64,000 nt of DNA from Fallopia convolvulus. Its lineage: Eukaryota; Streptophyta; Magnoliopsida; Caryophyllales; Polygonaceae. The stretch is taken from the NCBI GenBank assembly GCA_964016875.1, contig OZ024734.1, positions 54,418,622 to 54,482,621 of the forward strand, in the 5' to 3' direction. The position numbers and the translations under genes were made by a program. Below are positions 1 through 10,588 of this stretch, piece by piece. Below the pieces are notes generated by a model. That model was not told the DNA's origin. It was given only the letters and a program-made list of their open reading frames with translations, and did no database searches. How positions within the stretch are numbered: position 1 is the stretch's first letter; the number at the start of each line of letters is the position of its first letter.

Positions 1-23
1 TTTGTTTCATTTGAACCCAACTC
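1..23. mobile_element. Right-end fragment of a Mutator-type MITE
   Basis: The first bases read as the terminal inverted repeat found at the right ends of the MITEs at 19655-19902 and 34471-34662 (GTTTCATTTGAAC then AACTC). The rest of the element lies outside the window. Confidence 0.4.
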
Positions 24-1473
24 TATGAAACTAATATGAGTTAAAGTTTAAACTTATATGAATTGAAATTGAGTTAAGGTTGAATCTTATAGCTGAAATT
101 CAAAACTTATGTAAGAATTAAAAAAAGAATATTAAAATAAAATAAATAAAATATTCTATTTATCATTTAAGGGTAATACTCCTATTAAAAAGTTTTTTCA
201 ATAAGCTTCCATAAACTCATGGGTTAATTATGGGATTAGTCCATTCGACCAAAAAAAATTATGGGATTAGTCCACAACCTTTTCTATTTGTTCCAATTTG
301 ATCCCTAAATAATCATTCCGATTTAATCCCTAATATTTTTAAACTGTTTAAAAATTGGTCCCTCCGTTAACAATTTTGACCATCCTCCATATATTGCTTA
401 CGTGTCAAGATGAGTTGGCATTTACATGTCAAGATGAGTTGGCATAGAATTGCTTATGTGTTCTTTTTCATAAAAAAAATTAATCTATTGACCATGTTAG
501 TAGATCGTGAAAATAGATTAATCGATTGACTTAGTTATAACAATTTTGCATATCTATTGGCCTTCAGTTATGAAAGATTAAATTTTAGCCTGCCAAATCT
601 CCAAACATATTTCACTAGGTGCTCAAATATGATAGATTCAATAGGTACAGTTGACAAGTTGTTAAACAAGCTCACTTCAGTAAAACAACATTTCTTGAAA
701 TTCAATAGAATTCAGTATCAAATACATTAGTAATGTTACCTACCTAAAACAGATGAATAATCCAAATAATAACACTTTTTTAATAATTTTCTCATGTGGA
801 AAAAAAATCTCTTTGTTGAGCATCATTATCTACAAAATGTACCTATCTTAGAATTCTTAGCCCAAATCCCAACTATAACTATTGCAAAAAATTCATTTCC
901 TCAGAATTCTTTATTTCTTCACTACTAGCACCCTAATTGTGTTAACACTCAAAAACTGTTCCTAATTAAAGAAATGTAAGAAAAACCTCTGATTAGATGA
1001 AAGCTCAACTAAAATAAAGCAAAATTGAAGAAATCCAATCGACACCTTGCCCAATCGAGCCTAGTCGAACTCTTCTCAAGCCCAATCGACTGCGTGGCCC
1101 AATCGAGCCCTCTTAGCCGAGCACACATAAGCAATATATAGAGTCATTAGAGACACATCAAATCTAAGTAAAAAGAAAAGTTCTTGACCGGGAGAGGTTT
1201 TTTTGACCCTTTCTTCGTTCTTGCCTCATTTCTATTTATAAAGTTTGAGCTTCTTACTTACTCTTTCATGCCCGATGTGGGATACGTTTGAGAAATCTTC
1301 CATGAGAATCAAAGTTTAGTAGCTTATACTCCCCAGTGCCATGGTGGATATATTTGATTGGACCGATTAACAAGTGCACCTCATGGCATGGGAACAAAGT
1401 AAAGTGGTGGGCAATTTTGTATTGTGATTTGGACCAAGCCAATGACTTATGTGGAATGAGGATCGGTTCTTTG
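24..1473. other. Intergenic AT-rich spacer, no gene seen
   Basis: No ORF with recognisable protein features on either strand. About 225-390 has the repetitive 'gggattagtcc / ttgatccctaa' wording common in plant dispersed repeats. About 1030-1110 has several CCCAATCGA-type repeats. A TATA-like TTTATTTATAAAG lies near 1230-1245 with no ORF tied to it. Probably decayed repeats. Confidence 0.4.
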
Positions 1474-1719
1474 TAGAGTTGTCAAAAGCTGATCCGACCC
1501 GTCCGGAAATTTTAGGGTCAAAACTTGAAAATTTAAAATCGAAACTCAAAATAAACCAAACCCAATAGACCCGAAACCCATTGGGTTGAAATCCAAAAAC
1601 CCGTTGGATTGACCATATTTGTTATATTTTCAAACCATACAATACGGAGTATATTTTGAAAATTATAATCTATTTATTATTAAAATATATAAATATAATA
1701 GATTATTATTTAAATAAAA
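1474..1719. mobile_element. Truncated hAT-type MITE (CCCGACCC-rich)
   Basis: Begins TAGAGTTGTCAAAAGCTGA. It follows the first about 245 bp of the MITE repeated at 60266, 61778 and 63290: the GACCCGACCC-like start, the 'AAAATTTTAGGGTCAA' block, the CCCGAAACCC repeats and then the AT-rich centre. It stops near 1719 without the right inverted repeat, so it is a 3'-truncated copy. It is more diverged than the three array copies. Confidence 0.6.
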
Positions 1720-2205
1720 GTCCTGGCCATACGTTGTTGTGGATGTCGATTTGGACCAGGTTGAAGTCGGAACGCCATTTGTGTTAAATGTTCCAAGGTT
1801 GAAGATGATGGCCATGAAGAGTTAAATAAACAATTGATATATTTCAAAAAAAAAAAACATTTATATATTTCAGAATATAGATCATTTAATTTATTGGTCT
1901 TTGAGGGAGAGTTTTTATAGTTGTAAAGAAACTTATATTTAAACCTTACTAATTCACTCGATCTCATAAAGAACAATTGTAAAACTTGAGCAAAAGAAAC
2001 AAAGAAAGAAAGAGAATTTTAGGACAAAAAAGGAATTAAACTTTGTTAAGTTTAACTCCAATTTAGAGTTTACTTAGAAATAGATTCACAATCGGTGGTT
2101 CTTTTTTTGGGCAAACATGTGGATTGTTATCACCCTCTTTTTAGCTTGGTATCTCAATGATAAAGCTTACTTAGTAGGGACTAGTAGGTCCAGTTCCGAC
2201 ATATT
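1720..2205. other. Spacer with an unassigned exon-like fragment
   Basis: From about 1720 to 1812 the plus strand is open and less AT-rich than its surroundings, encoding a short hydrophobic/acidic stretch that includes VVVDVDLDQVEVGTPFVLNV. I do not recognise it; it could be a captured exon or chance. The remainder is AT-rich and featureless. Confidence 0.2.
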
Positions 2206-2440
2206 TATAGGAAGGCTAATATAGTTGCTGATTATTTAGCTCCGTTTTCTTATTCTTTTGAACTTGGTTTTCATGTATTGTTTGAACCTCTCGATGGTGT
2301 TTCATCTTTATTTTTTGCTGATGTAAGGGGTCAGACTATCTCCGTTTGATTACTACTTAACATTTTTTAATTATTAATAAAAACCCTCTTGAGAAAACGG
2401 GGAGTACCGACTATCTTTTAATCAAAAAAAAAGTTTAACT
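2206..2440 (+). pseudogene. LINE 3' end relic (RNase H C-terminus)
   Basis: Plus-strand reading from 2206 to the TGA at 2347-2349 gives a 47-residue tail with NIVADYLAPFSYSFELGFH and then LEPLDG/SSLFFADV-like wording. In plant non-LTR retrotransposons the N-x-V-A-D-x-LA motif marks the end of the RNase H (RVT_3) domain, and an 'LLFADV-G' tail is common. About 80 bp of 3' flank with an A-rich stretch (2424-2432) follows. Only the end survives, as expected of a 5'-truncated LINE or old fragment. The 5' limit is unknown. Confidence 0.5.
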
Positions 2441-2851
2441 CCAATTCAATATGGGTTTTAATTAAATGAAATAATTATTTAAATGAACAACACAAGGTTG
2501 AAACTTGCAAAGGAAGGAGCTAGGCTTGTTTCGTGACCTAGGGTCGGATGGAACCCTAGGCCTAGAGCCATTGCTTCCTAAAATAATTCAATCTAATTTA
2601 AATAGAAAAATAATAAATATAAAAGCCATATGCCAAAATAATATTAAAGTAGCTAAAAAATATTCTGGCTTAATTATGAGAACTATTTGATTCTGGTAGG
2701 ATATTGTCGATTCTATAGAATTGGTTAGTAACTAGTTCTCATCCTTAGTGGATGCTCTAGGCGAGCTCAAATGGTACTTGTGGCGACCCTAATCCTTGCC
2801 CTATAAAAAAATGCGATTTTGATCGTCTTTTCACTAGAATGTAACCTTAAT
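2441..2851. other. Intergenic spacer
   Basis: AT-rich. A 61-codon ORF at 2505-2690 has no recognisable features. Nothing supportable seen. Confidence 0.3.
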
Positions 2852-3837
2852 TGTTGGATCGTAAGTGTTAGCTAAAAATTGGGAATATAGATTAGACTGT
2901 TCTCAAGGCAGCGAAAGTAAAACAGAAATACACAAGTAATCAAGCAGAATGGGACACAGTTCCTTTATAGAGGAACTAGTTGTATGAGTAAACCTCTACC
3001 TCCGCTTGGAGGATTTTGAATGAATTTCTTCTTTTATTAATAGTTTCCTAAGTTACTACAAGGCAAAGTTCAAACTTCTCTGTTCCCAACGATCACCAAC
3101 TTTGGGAACACTAATGAACTCTCTCAACCTAAGTAATATGACAACATATCAACTAAAACAAGGAACTCAAACTTTACACTTCTAAGCTCGTATTTTTTAC
3201 TTAGTTCCCTGGCACTTGGGAATACTTAGCTTCATTGCCATCGAGATCACACACTCGTCGTCGGGGACTTCCCTAGGATACTTGGTTCTTGACTTTGCTC
3301 TGTTCTGATTGCTTGAGACTTTTTTGTGAGAAGTAGTTTGCAAGTACACTATTCATTGACTTATATAGGTTTTTGATGCTAGGGGCTCAATCTTCATTTT
3401 TTTACTTGTCCGAAATGTCATTGTCTTGCTAGTCAAGTATGTACTTTCTTCACATGTGATTCTATTTGAATTTGTCAACTCTTGAAACTCATCGGACCAT
3501 TGGATCAAACGGCTCAGTCTGAGGAACAGACTACACCTCTCCTTTGTCTGAAACAGGCTTCCGTGTTTCACGCTGAGTTGTCTCGTCTTCACATGTGAGT
3601 TCCCATGTCTTGGGAACTTGTCTCTCTTGAGTTCCCTTGATGGGAACTGTTTCTTTCATCTAGTCTTATCATTGTTGCGTTCTTGAGTTCCCTTAATAGA
3701 ATTTGTTCAACCTGAAGTTCCCATGAAATACTTGGACATAACACATTAGCTCCCAAATGGTATTTGTCATTAAAAACTTTGAGAATTTGATCGTTGTTCC
3801 ATGTTGTGAAACATGAGTTCCCAATACCGTCCCAACA
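2852..3837 (-). mobile_element. Solo LTR, Copia (Sirevirus-like)
   Basis: The 986-bp segment starts TGTTGGATCGTAAG and ends GTCCCAACA. Its outer part follows the LTR of the Copia element at 10589-18678 (GGATCG, AGCGAAA, TTTATAGAGGAAC, AAACCTCTACC, GAGGATTTT), though clearly diverged. No internal region, PBS or second LTR is adjacent, so it is best read as a solo LTR. Flanking pentamers (TTAAT left, TACAT right) match only partly, so no clean target duplication is claimed. Confidence 0.55.
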
Positions 3838-4065
3838 TACATATATATAACCTATAAAGTTGTGGATCTTTGAGTTAAAATTCTAACACTTCTTGATCGA
3901 ATAAGTTTAAAATCAATTTTCTAGTTAAAGTTAGGGTCGTTTTATTGAAGATTGTCCAGTTCTAATGAAAACATGTCAAAATAAAAAAATTTCTAGTGTC
4001 TTGTTTCTCTTCCTAATTGCGACCTATATCTTGGAGAGATTTAATTGTCTTCTTTTGAATGTCAT
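3838..4065. other. Short AT-rich spacer
   Basis: Between the solo LTR and the next LTR element. No feature seen. Confidence 0.3.
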
Positions 4066-4070
4066 CAAGA

Positions 4071-4412
4071 TGATATGAAACTTTATAGATCTCGTATCGA
4101 ATACAATGAACGGAGCACTTGGGTGAAGGGAAGAAGAATAATAGTGCGGATGCACTTCGGATGTGAATGATCAAAGCCGGAAATAAAGGGTGAAGACTGG
4201 GTAGAGAAGAATTACGCTAAACTAATTAATCTGATTTCTCATTCATTCCCCCATAGAACACAATACATGGATATATATAATAATAAAATCCTAATTGCTA
4301 AAATATTAAAAAGATACTCTTAATAAAAAATAAAATGAAATCTCTAAATAAAAGGAAAGCATAATTATCCTAATATCCTGATATATTCTACTAGCATAAT
4401 TATAGCGTATCA
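4071..4412 (-). repeat. 3' LTR of the RRM element
   Basis: 342 bp, TG...CA ends with inverted TGATA/TATCA. Nearly identical to 5236-5578, with scattered substitutions and small indels by eye. The element reads on the minus strand, so this is its 3' LTR. Confidence 0.75.
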
Positions 4413-4768
4413 ATTCTCTCCTGTTGAGAATCGACTTGTCCTCAAGTCGGAAATCAGGAAGAGACTCATGAAACGGATCGTTGACCTTAATCCGCCAGGG
4501 TCCCATTGAACATGTAGCACAACTTGAGTCAGCATCCGAAACTTAAATTGTTCCGCAGCATAGGTCCTAGACTTGATATCTTGACGGACGTTTGCCCTGC
4601 GCCTTTCACCGAAAGGTTGACGGACAAACAAATCAGAACATATCTTCAAAGACCGTTCTTCGATACCGAGTCGATTCCGGTCTCCCATTGTTGAATCAGA
4701 CGGAGGAAAAGAAGTTGTCAGGGCCAAAATATCAGCAGTAGGCGTGAAGACTGACCAGTCGACGGTCA

Positions 4769-5194
4769 CTAGGGACGAAACCGCGGGTGCAGGCTGGAGG
4801 CCGCGGGCGCGGGGTTCGCCGACGGACGCGGCTGTGAAGGCGGCGGCCGCGGGTGTTCGGGAAGTGGCCTCTCGTTATAATTTTGTGGAGGTGTGCTCAC
4901 ATCTTCGATTGGTACGTCGATCTCGCTTAGGTTGCTACTGATCCGGTCATCAGGGAAAAATTCCATTCGGCAACATCCATCATAGATGCATCTTCCGTTA
5001 AAAGATTTGAAAACATCTATGACGGATTCTACGCTCTTGAAACAAAGTATTGAATGAAACCTTGTGTCCGGGCTTAATATCTCAAGATCTTCTATAATTC
5101 CGAAGACGGAAAACACTTGCTCTAATACGTTGCAAGAAAGTGGGTGGATTTCCCCATGAATCTTGACATACAAAGTTCGATTTAATAACTCCAT
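4769..5194 (-). CDS. RRM-domain ORF inside an LTR element
   Basis: 141 codons from an ATG at 5194, about 40 bp after the 5' LTR and PBS-like site. The first 80 residues read as an RNA-recognition motif: RNP2-like LYVKI at 8-12, helix CNVLEQVFSVFG, RNP1-like FHSILCFKS at 46-54, and a closing segment IYDGCCRMEFF at 70-80. That closing segment resembles the polypyrimidine-tract-binding (PTB) RRM family. Residues 100-141 are Pro/Arg/Ser-rich. The frame ends at a TAG. A second overlapping frame (4410-4769) continues in another phase toward the 3' LTR, so the original ORF may have been longer and frameshifted. Expected role by family is single-stranded RNA binding; its position suggests it replaced or fused with gag. 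Weaker alternative: an aberrant gag domain resembling an RRM. Confidence 0.55.
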   Translation of the reverse strand: MELLNRTLYVKIHGEIHPLSCNVLEQVFSVFGIIEDLEILSPDTRFHSILCFKSVESVIDVFKSFNGRCIYDGCCRMEFFPDDRISSNLSEIDVPIEDVSTPPQNYNERPLPEHPRPPPSQPRPSANPAPAASSLHPRFRP

Positions 5195-5235
5195 TAGATA
5201 ACGCTTCACGGATGTTCAGGAATGAAAGCACCAAT

Positions 5236-5578
5236 TGATACGAAACCTTGTAGATCTCGTATCGGATTCAATGAACGGAGCACTTGGGTGAAGGGAAGAA
5301 GGATAATAGTGCGGATGCACTTCGGATGTGAATGACCAAAGTCGGGGATAAAGATCCATTAGACTGGGTAGAGAAGAATTACGCTAAACTTATTAATCTG
5401 ATTTATCATTCATTCCCCCATAGAACACAATACATGGATATATATAATAATAAAACTCTAATTGTTAAAATATTAAAAAGATACTCTTAATAAAAATAAA
5501 ATGAAATCTCTAAATAAAAGGAAAGTATAATTATCCTAATATCCCGATATATTCTGCTAACATAATTATAGCGTATCA
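5236..5578 (-). repeat. 5' LTR of the RRM element
   Basis: 343 bp direct repeat of 4071-4412. The PBS-like sequence abuts its left edge, defining it as the 5' LTR for minus-strand transcription. The target duplication CAAGA follows at 5579-5583. Confidence 0.75.
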
Positions 5579-5583
5579 CAAGA

Positions 5584-6628
5584 TTTGAACTAACTTACAA
5601 TGTAAAAACTAATGAGACTTAGACAATACTTTACTTCCTCGCAATTTAACTTGTTATCACATTTCAAAGCATATATGTAGCTACTTTCTACACTCGTCAC
5701 TATTCATAATTGTACAATAAATTGACCCAGTTGGAAACACTCATTTAATATGAAATTAATTCATAAATCTTAATAACACTTGATTTCCATACACAAATTT
5801 CTCTCTTTCTTTATCTATTTATTGATTGATATTGTGCATATATCTCATCTTATATAATTACATATACTGCAGGCAAAGAAGTGTATGACCACATATTCAA
5901 CTTTGTTGACAACCAAGGCAAGACACAGAATTAAAATCTTAGCTGTGGTGCTGAAGATGACATGAAACTAACAGCATTCAATTCAGCCTCCCTTTAATGC
6001 TTACCTCTCCTCTCAATTATTTCACTCATCCAATCATATATACACTCATTCATTACTCTTCTTTCTATTCACCTTTCCCCCCTATTTCTTTATATGTATG
6101 TGGTGCCTAGACCATCTCACTTATAAGATCATATATAAAAATAATGGTAAACTGCACAACATCAGTTAAAAAGGTTATATAAATAACCACAAAAAGTTGA
6201 ACAATTTAAAGTCACATAGGTAAGTATATGAACACCAACAACAACAATAATATTGACCAAGTGCAGTTTCCTCGAAGAGAATTTGGGGGTCAAGATGGGA
6301 CAACCCTGACTTAACGCCGAGGGGGTGCGACCGAGAGACCCAACAGGATCGAAAGCACCAGACAACCGCGGCAAACATGGAACGAAAGTAAAACAAAAAC
6401 GAAAACGAGAACAAAGACAGAACAAAGCAGGAGTAATTAAGACGAAAAGATAATCAATGAAAAAATAATCAAAGTGGCTAAGAATTATTATATTATACCA
6501 TGATATATATTATATCATATGTTTACAAGCATATGATCACTAATTTAATTTCTTGACAGACTAACATCCATGAGTACTTTTGATAAAAAAACCCAAAAAA
6601 AAAAATGTTTACTTGAAACTAAAACTTT
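5584..6628. other. 3' flank of the MYB gene
   Basis: About 1 kb downstream of the MYB stop codon. Mostly AT-rich; about 6480-6530 is a near-palindromic ATATAT stretch that could hold the MYB 3' end. At 6250-6420 there is a less AT-rich block with overlapping short minus-strand ORFs that I cannot assign. Confidence 0.35.
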
Positions 6629-8182
6629 CTAAAACAAAGGAGAACTAGAGGGTGAAGAATTGACTAGATTTAAAATACAATTCCAATAACTCTTGTTGTC
6701 TTCAGCTCCACAGCCCTCACCACCACCGCCGCCACTTCCACCACCAGCGCCACCACTATTTTCGGCATCCTCCGACGACGACAAATTCTTATCAGAAAAG
6801 TTGCACAACAAGAGCTCAGTAAACCCTTCAATGAAACTTCCCATTGGCTGACCATTGTTGATCTCATGGATCCCTGAAGAAAACCCTAATGGCATGTAAA
6901 TCCCCATCCCATCATGATGATACTCATCATGACCATGACTATGATGATCACCATCATCACCATCATCATCATCAATCAAATGATTAGAATGATTCTTCTT
7001 GTCATCACCAAATCCTTTCCATGACTCTTCCTCACAATTCCCTTCTTCCTTAATCAACCCTTGATCTTCTTCTTCTTCTTCTTCTTCCTCGGAATTATTG
7101 TTCCCCATGAACTCTATCATTGCTCCTCCTGATCCTCCAGCTGTAGTAGTGGCTGTAGCGGTAATCGCGGGCCCACCATTTTCCGAGAGTGTAGAGTCAG
7201 GAGAGTGGTGGGCCCCGGGGTTTCCACCATCACTACTTGTGTTGTTAGGCCAAATGGCTCCATTTTCCCAAGCCCTCAACACATCAAGACATCTAGTGGT
7301 AGTAGTGTTACTATTATTGTTGTAATTACTTGTGTTCAAGTTGTTGTGATCCATGATGACTTGCAAATTAGGGCTGGACCGGATTTTCGACTGCCTCGCA
7401 AGCCTAGCTTCGGCCTCAAGGCGCGCGCTCTCCCATTGAGCCATGTGGCTGAGGTTGGCCGCGTTCTTGGACTGGCCGTCGTTGGACACTAGGGCCGCGT
7501 TTTTGGGCTTGTGGGTAACCGGGTCGATCCCCATCTTGGCTAGCCGCTTCTTGAGGTGGGTGTTCCAGTAGTTCTTGATCTCATTATCGGTTCGTTTCGG
7601 AAGGTGTGTTGCTATTGCTGACCACCTAGTTAAAATGCACCAAAATCAGCCCAAAACACAATGTGACATATGTATATGAACCTAATTAGGAATCTAACAT
7701 GACCAAATGGAAGAATTTTGACCTAAACATGGTTTTGAACAGTACTATACTATAATGAAACTTGTACATATCTGAATTTATGAAGATTACACCTAAGTTT
7801 GATAGTATAACATAATATATTAATTTACCTATTGCCGAGGAGAGCATGGAGTTGAATGATGGTTTGTTCTTCTTGGAGGCTGAATTTGCCTCTCTTGATA
7901 TCAGGCCTAAGATAGTTAGTCCATCTTAGCCTACAACTCTTCCCACATCTTTGAAGCCCTAAAATTTAAAATCCAACATTATAATCAAGGATAAGAAATT
8001 AAATAAAATGCACCCTTTTCATGTTAATTTGAGTTAAGACTATACATACCAGCTTTAGAAGGCAAAGCTCTCCAATTGCCATGGCCATGTTCTTCAACAT
8101 AAGCTAAGAGCTTGAGATCTTCTTCAGGGGTCCATGGACCTTTCTTGAGTCCCACTTTGTCACAGCAAGGTGTTCTTCCCAT
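6629..8182 (-). CDS. MIXTA-like R2R3-MYB transcription factor (MYB106/MYB16 type)
   Basis: Three exons, 8182-8050 (133 bp), 7958-7829 (130 bp) and 7625-6629, with GT/AG introns. The 133/130 exon sizes are the classic R2R3-MYB pattern. The spliced frame is 419 residues plus stop. It opens MGRTPCCDKVGLKKGPWTPE, with R2 and R3 repeats over about residues 10-115 (the tryptophans are in place; R3 begins with the usual non-Trp residue). At about 150-175 it has a subgroup 9 signature AQWESARLEAEARLARQSK, and it ends YWNCILNLVNSSPSSSPLF. These traits identify the MIXTA/NOECK clade, nuclear regulators of conical cells, trichome branching and cuticle genes. The middle is acidic: a Glu run from a GAA/GAG repeat near 7070-7090, plus Asp/His-rich stretches. 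The start is the conserved MGR. The gene looks intact. Confidence 0.93.
7626..7828 (-). other. MYB intron 2
   Basis: 203 bp, GT at 7828-7827 and AG at 7627-7626. It lies in the R3 repeat, splitting the NR/W region at the conserved plant R2R3-MYB position. Confidence 0.85.
7959..8049 (-). other. MYB intron 1
   Basis: 91 bp, GT at 8049-8048 and AG at 7960-7959, interrupting the Gly codon of the KAGLQRCGKSCR segment at the standard position. Confidence 0.85.
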
Positions 8183-8250
8183 TCTCTAGCTTATCTCTTA
8201 GATGTGAAAATAAAAAGAATACAAGAAGATTTGAAGTGGGTTAATGAGCC

Positions 8251-8257
8251 ATTTATA
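8251..8257 (-). promoter_or_regulatory. Putative TATA box of the MYB gene
   Basis: Minus-strand TATAAAT lies 69-75 bp upstream of the start codon at 8182. Transcription would start near 8220-8225, leaving a 5' UTR of about 40 nt. No other TATA box is as well placed. No epidermal L1-box-like TAAATGYA was seen in the upstream 800 bp. Confidence 0.45.
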
Positions 8258-8861
8258 CAAAATGAAACCCACCAATGAAGAAGCATTTACTAGCTGTCAA
8301 GATAGAGAAAGAGAGGAGAAAAAAATAAAAAGTTTATAATTAAAGAGGGTAATAATAAATGGATGGGGGCAATGAAAAGAAGGGTCAATAATTATGGATC
8401 TGAGTACAAGTTTGTGAAAAATCCTACTTCAATGTTACACATTGTGATTTTTTGTGTTGATCAGTGGTGCCCAATAATGTGTTTTTTCATGTTTTAAATT
8501 TACTTTTTTGATACTGTACGTTTCAGTGACAATTCCAGTTAACATAACAGGCGATGAATGAGAGAATAGCTACACTTTTGGCAGGGTATGACACGAATTT
8601 TGATTTTTGTAATTAATTGTTTGTTCTCGTCATTTAATCTGGCCTGTTCGATCTTCTTGATTTGTTCACACAATATTATATCTTTGTATATTAACAATAT
8701 CAAAGTGCATGTTTTCCTAAAGAAACCCAAGTTAAAACCACTTGGTGGAGTGTACATTAAAACCAAAACCCAAGTTAAAAACTGAAAAAACATAGAGATT
8801 GGGTAAATATATATTGTGCATCTTCCAAACCCACTAATTAACTACAAAATAAACTTTATGG
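8258..8861. other. MYB upstream region
   Basis: AT-rich flank. Short overlapping ORFs on both strands at 8539-8793 have no recognisable features and are likely chance. Confidence 0.3.
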
Positions 8862-8877
8862 AACAAAGATTTTATCT

Positions 8878-8976
8878 TTTTTTTGGTAAAGGGCATTGCC
8901 CATCAGAGTCGAACTGAAAATCTTTGGATTATACTCTTGGAGGCTTAATAAACCACTTGATTAGATGCCTAAAAAC
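8878..8976 (-). mobile_element. tRNA-derived SINE with 16-bp target duplication
   Basis: The minus strand carries an A-box-like TCAAGTGGTTTA, then about 35 bp later a B-box-like AGTTCGACTCT, then GGGCAATGCCC and an A-rich tail (plus-strand T run at 8877-8883). This is the order of a plant tRNA-derived SINE. It is flanked by AACAAAGATTTTATCT (8862-8877) and AACAAAGATTATATCT (8977-8992), a 16-bp direct repeat with one mismatch. That is typical of LINE-mediated insertion. Confidence 0.7.
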
Positions 8977-8992
8977 AACAAAGATTATATCT

Positions 8993-9368
8993 AAATGGCG
9001 GAGGTTTCACTTCTTAATATATCATTTTATGTTTTTAATACATACATGTTTGATGTGAGAGACTTCAATATTTTGTATTTTTTTACAAGAAAAATGATTC
9101 AATATACCAGATATATTTTTTTTAAATTGAGAGAGGATCTTATTACGATAAACTAGCATGAGAATATAAAAAGAACAACACCAAGTCAAAAAGGAAACAC
9201 TCTTGGCATAAAAACATTGAAGACCTATGGATGCGGTGAATATGATGCCAACTTGGGCTAGCAAACCCTATGGTCATCATGACTCTTTTCTAAAAGTGCG
9301 ACTGCTGACTAGTTTGGCCTACTTAACATTTGAAATTTTTTTAGTATCACTCAGTTGCTTTTACCGTT
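8993..9368. other. Spacer, no assignable gene
   Basis: AT-rich. An 80-codon minus ORF at 9022-9264 has no family resemblance that I can see. The right part may belong to the Copia relic that follows. Confidence 0.25.
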
Positions 9369-9810
9369 GTTGAGCTTAATTGGATACAACTGCTTCTTGA
9401 TCTTCGTTTGTCTCTTGTGACTTTATTTGTTCTTGATAGTCTAAGTGACACCTTCATGGCTTGCAATCCTGTTGTCAACAATCACTCTAAGCATATTCAT
9501 ATTAATTTTCATTTTGTTCACAAGAAGGTTGAATCTAAGGAGTTGGTTGTCACATATTCGGTCCCATGAACAAATAGTTGATGTCTTTACAAAGGCTCTT
9601 GGTTTGAGTTATTTTCTTTCTCTGCTCCAAGCTTCATGTTCAGGTTCCTTTATCTATGAGCTTGCAAAGGTATTAAAGGAAGATAACGATAAAATCAAAT
9701 CTTTTTATTATGTATATTTTAATATCTTTGTATAACTTGTCTTCAAGGCAATAAGACAATTATGTATTCACTCTTCTATTAATATATAACCCTGTTTGAG
9801 ATTCTCAACA
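9369..9810 (+). pseudogene. Copia relic: RNase H C-terminus plus LTR fragment
   Basis: Broken plus-strand frames around 9450-9620 give an NNHSKHIHINFHFVHKKVES segment and then EQIVDVFTKALG. This is the conserved end of the Copia RNase H (H-x-R/K-x-K-H-I ... Q-x-A-D-x-F-T-K). At least one frameshift separates the two. About 9675-9810 looks like an LTR remnant, with TATATAACC near 9784 and a TCTCAACA end at 9810. Nothing of the gag or RT regions is recognisable upstream. Confidence 0.6.
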
Positions 9811-10583
9811 ATGGTTAGTGGCTACCGATATTCTCTCTTATGTTATACAAACTCGTCTAAACATATTAGAGGTTTAAGGATTAATTTGAAAAACATGTCT
9901 AAACCTCACCATGTCAATTCAAATATTCAATTAATGGAATGCCTAAAACCAATATAAATAAGATTATGGATCAAAATAGCTAGCTATAACTTTATTAAAA
10001 GGTTTGGATCTCGAAAGTAAAAGTTAGTAACCATAGTTGTTATATGATCAATTCAAACCAGCATTTGCATTATTTGCACATGGTGAAGATTCAAGGATAT
10101 GATCCATATATAAGATAAGATAATAGGCAGGCATATATACAAGATCGAAATTAAACAATACCATAGTATAATTATGTTTGTCTATCAATCATCAGGCCCA
10201 TAACTCCATATAATAACATTTAATGAATTTTATTAAGTATCTTTAAGTCCATAATAATTCATGCAACTTTGTGCCCTTTAAATTACTTGTAAGAAAGGTG
10301 TAATCCAACACTAAGTATGAGTTTTATTGCAACGAAATTAAAGTCACATGTAACAAGAAAAGTGCTAGCTGGTTTACTTCATTGAGTAAAAATTTTGTCA
10401 ATGAGATGTTTGCTTGAAATCATATTTAATGTACTATGTATATATAGTGTGAATTTTGCAATTTTTTTTTTTTGGCTTGACTATTACGCGTAAGTTATAT
10501 CAACACATCACATTCAATTACAGGTCACTAAATGAATAGTTTTTCAACCCGGATCCTTTAAAGTTAAAATAATGTAATTTCTA
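9811..10583. other. Intergenic AT-rich spacer
   Basis: No ORF or repeat structure that I can support. Confidence 0.35.
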
Positions 10584-10588
10584 ATTCT

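Larger units (their letters stand above)
4071..5578 (-). mobile_element. Compact LTR retroelement carrying an RRM ORF
   Basis: Direct repeats 4071-4412 and 5236-5578 (342/343 bp, TGATA...TATCA ends) flank only 823 bp. The 5-bp target duplication CAAGA is exact at 4066-4070 and 5579-5583. On the minus strand the right LTR is followed by a PBS-like TTGGTGCTTTCATT (about 5221-5234). Upstream of the left LTR is a purine tract, AACAGGAGAGAAT. The interior lacks protease, integrase and RT. The final minus-strand codons before the polypurine tract (PDFRLEDKSILNRRE) look like the tail of a Gypsy polyprotein. It is therefore probably a deletion derivative or non-autonomous Gypsy-type element with captured host sequence. 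Confidence 0.8.

Noticed and set aside
6162..6425. Overlapping 79-87-codon minus ORFs 3' of the MYB gene
   Set aside because: No motif, no start context and no splice or promoter support; left as unassigned.
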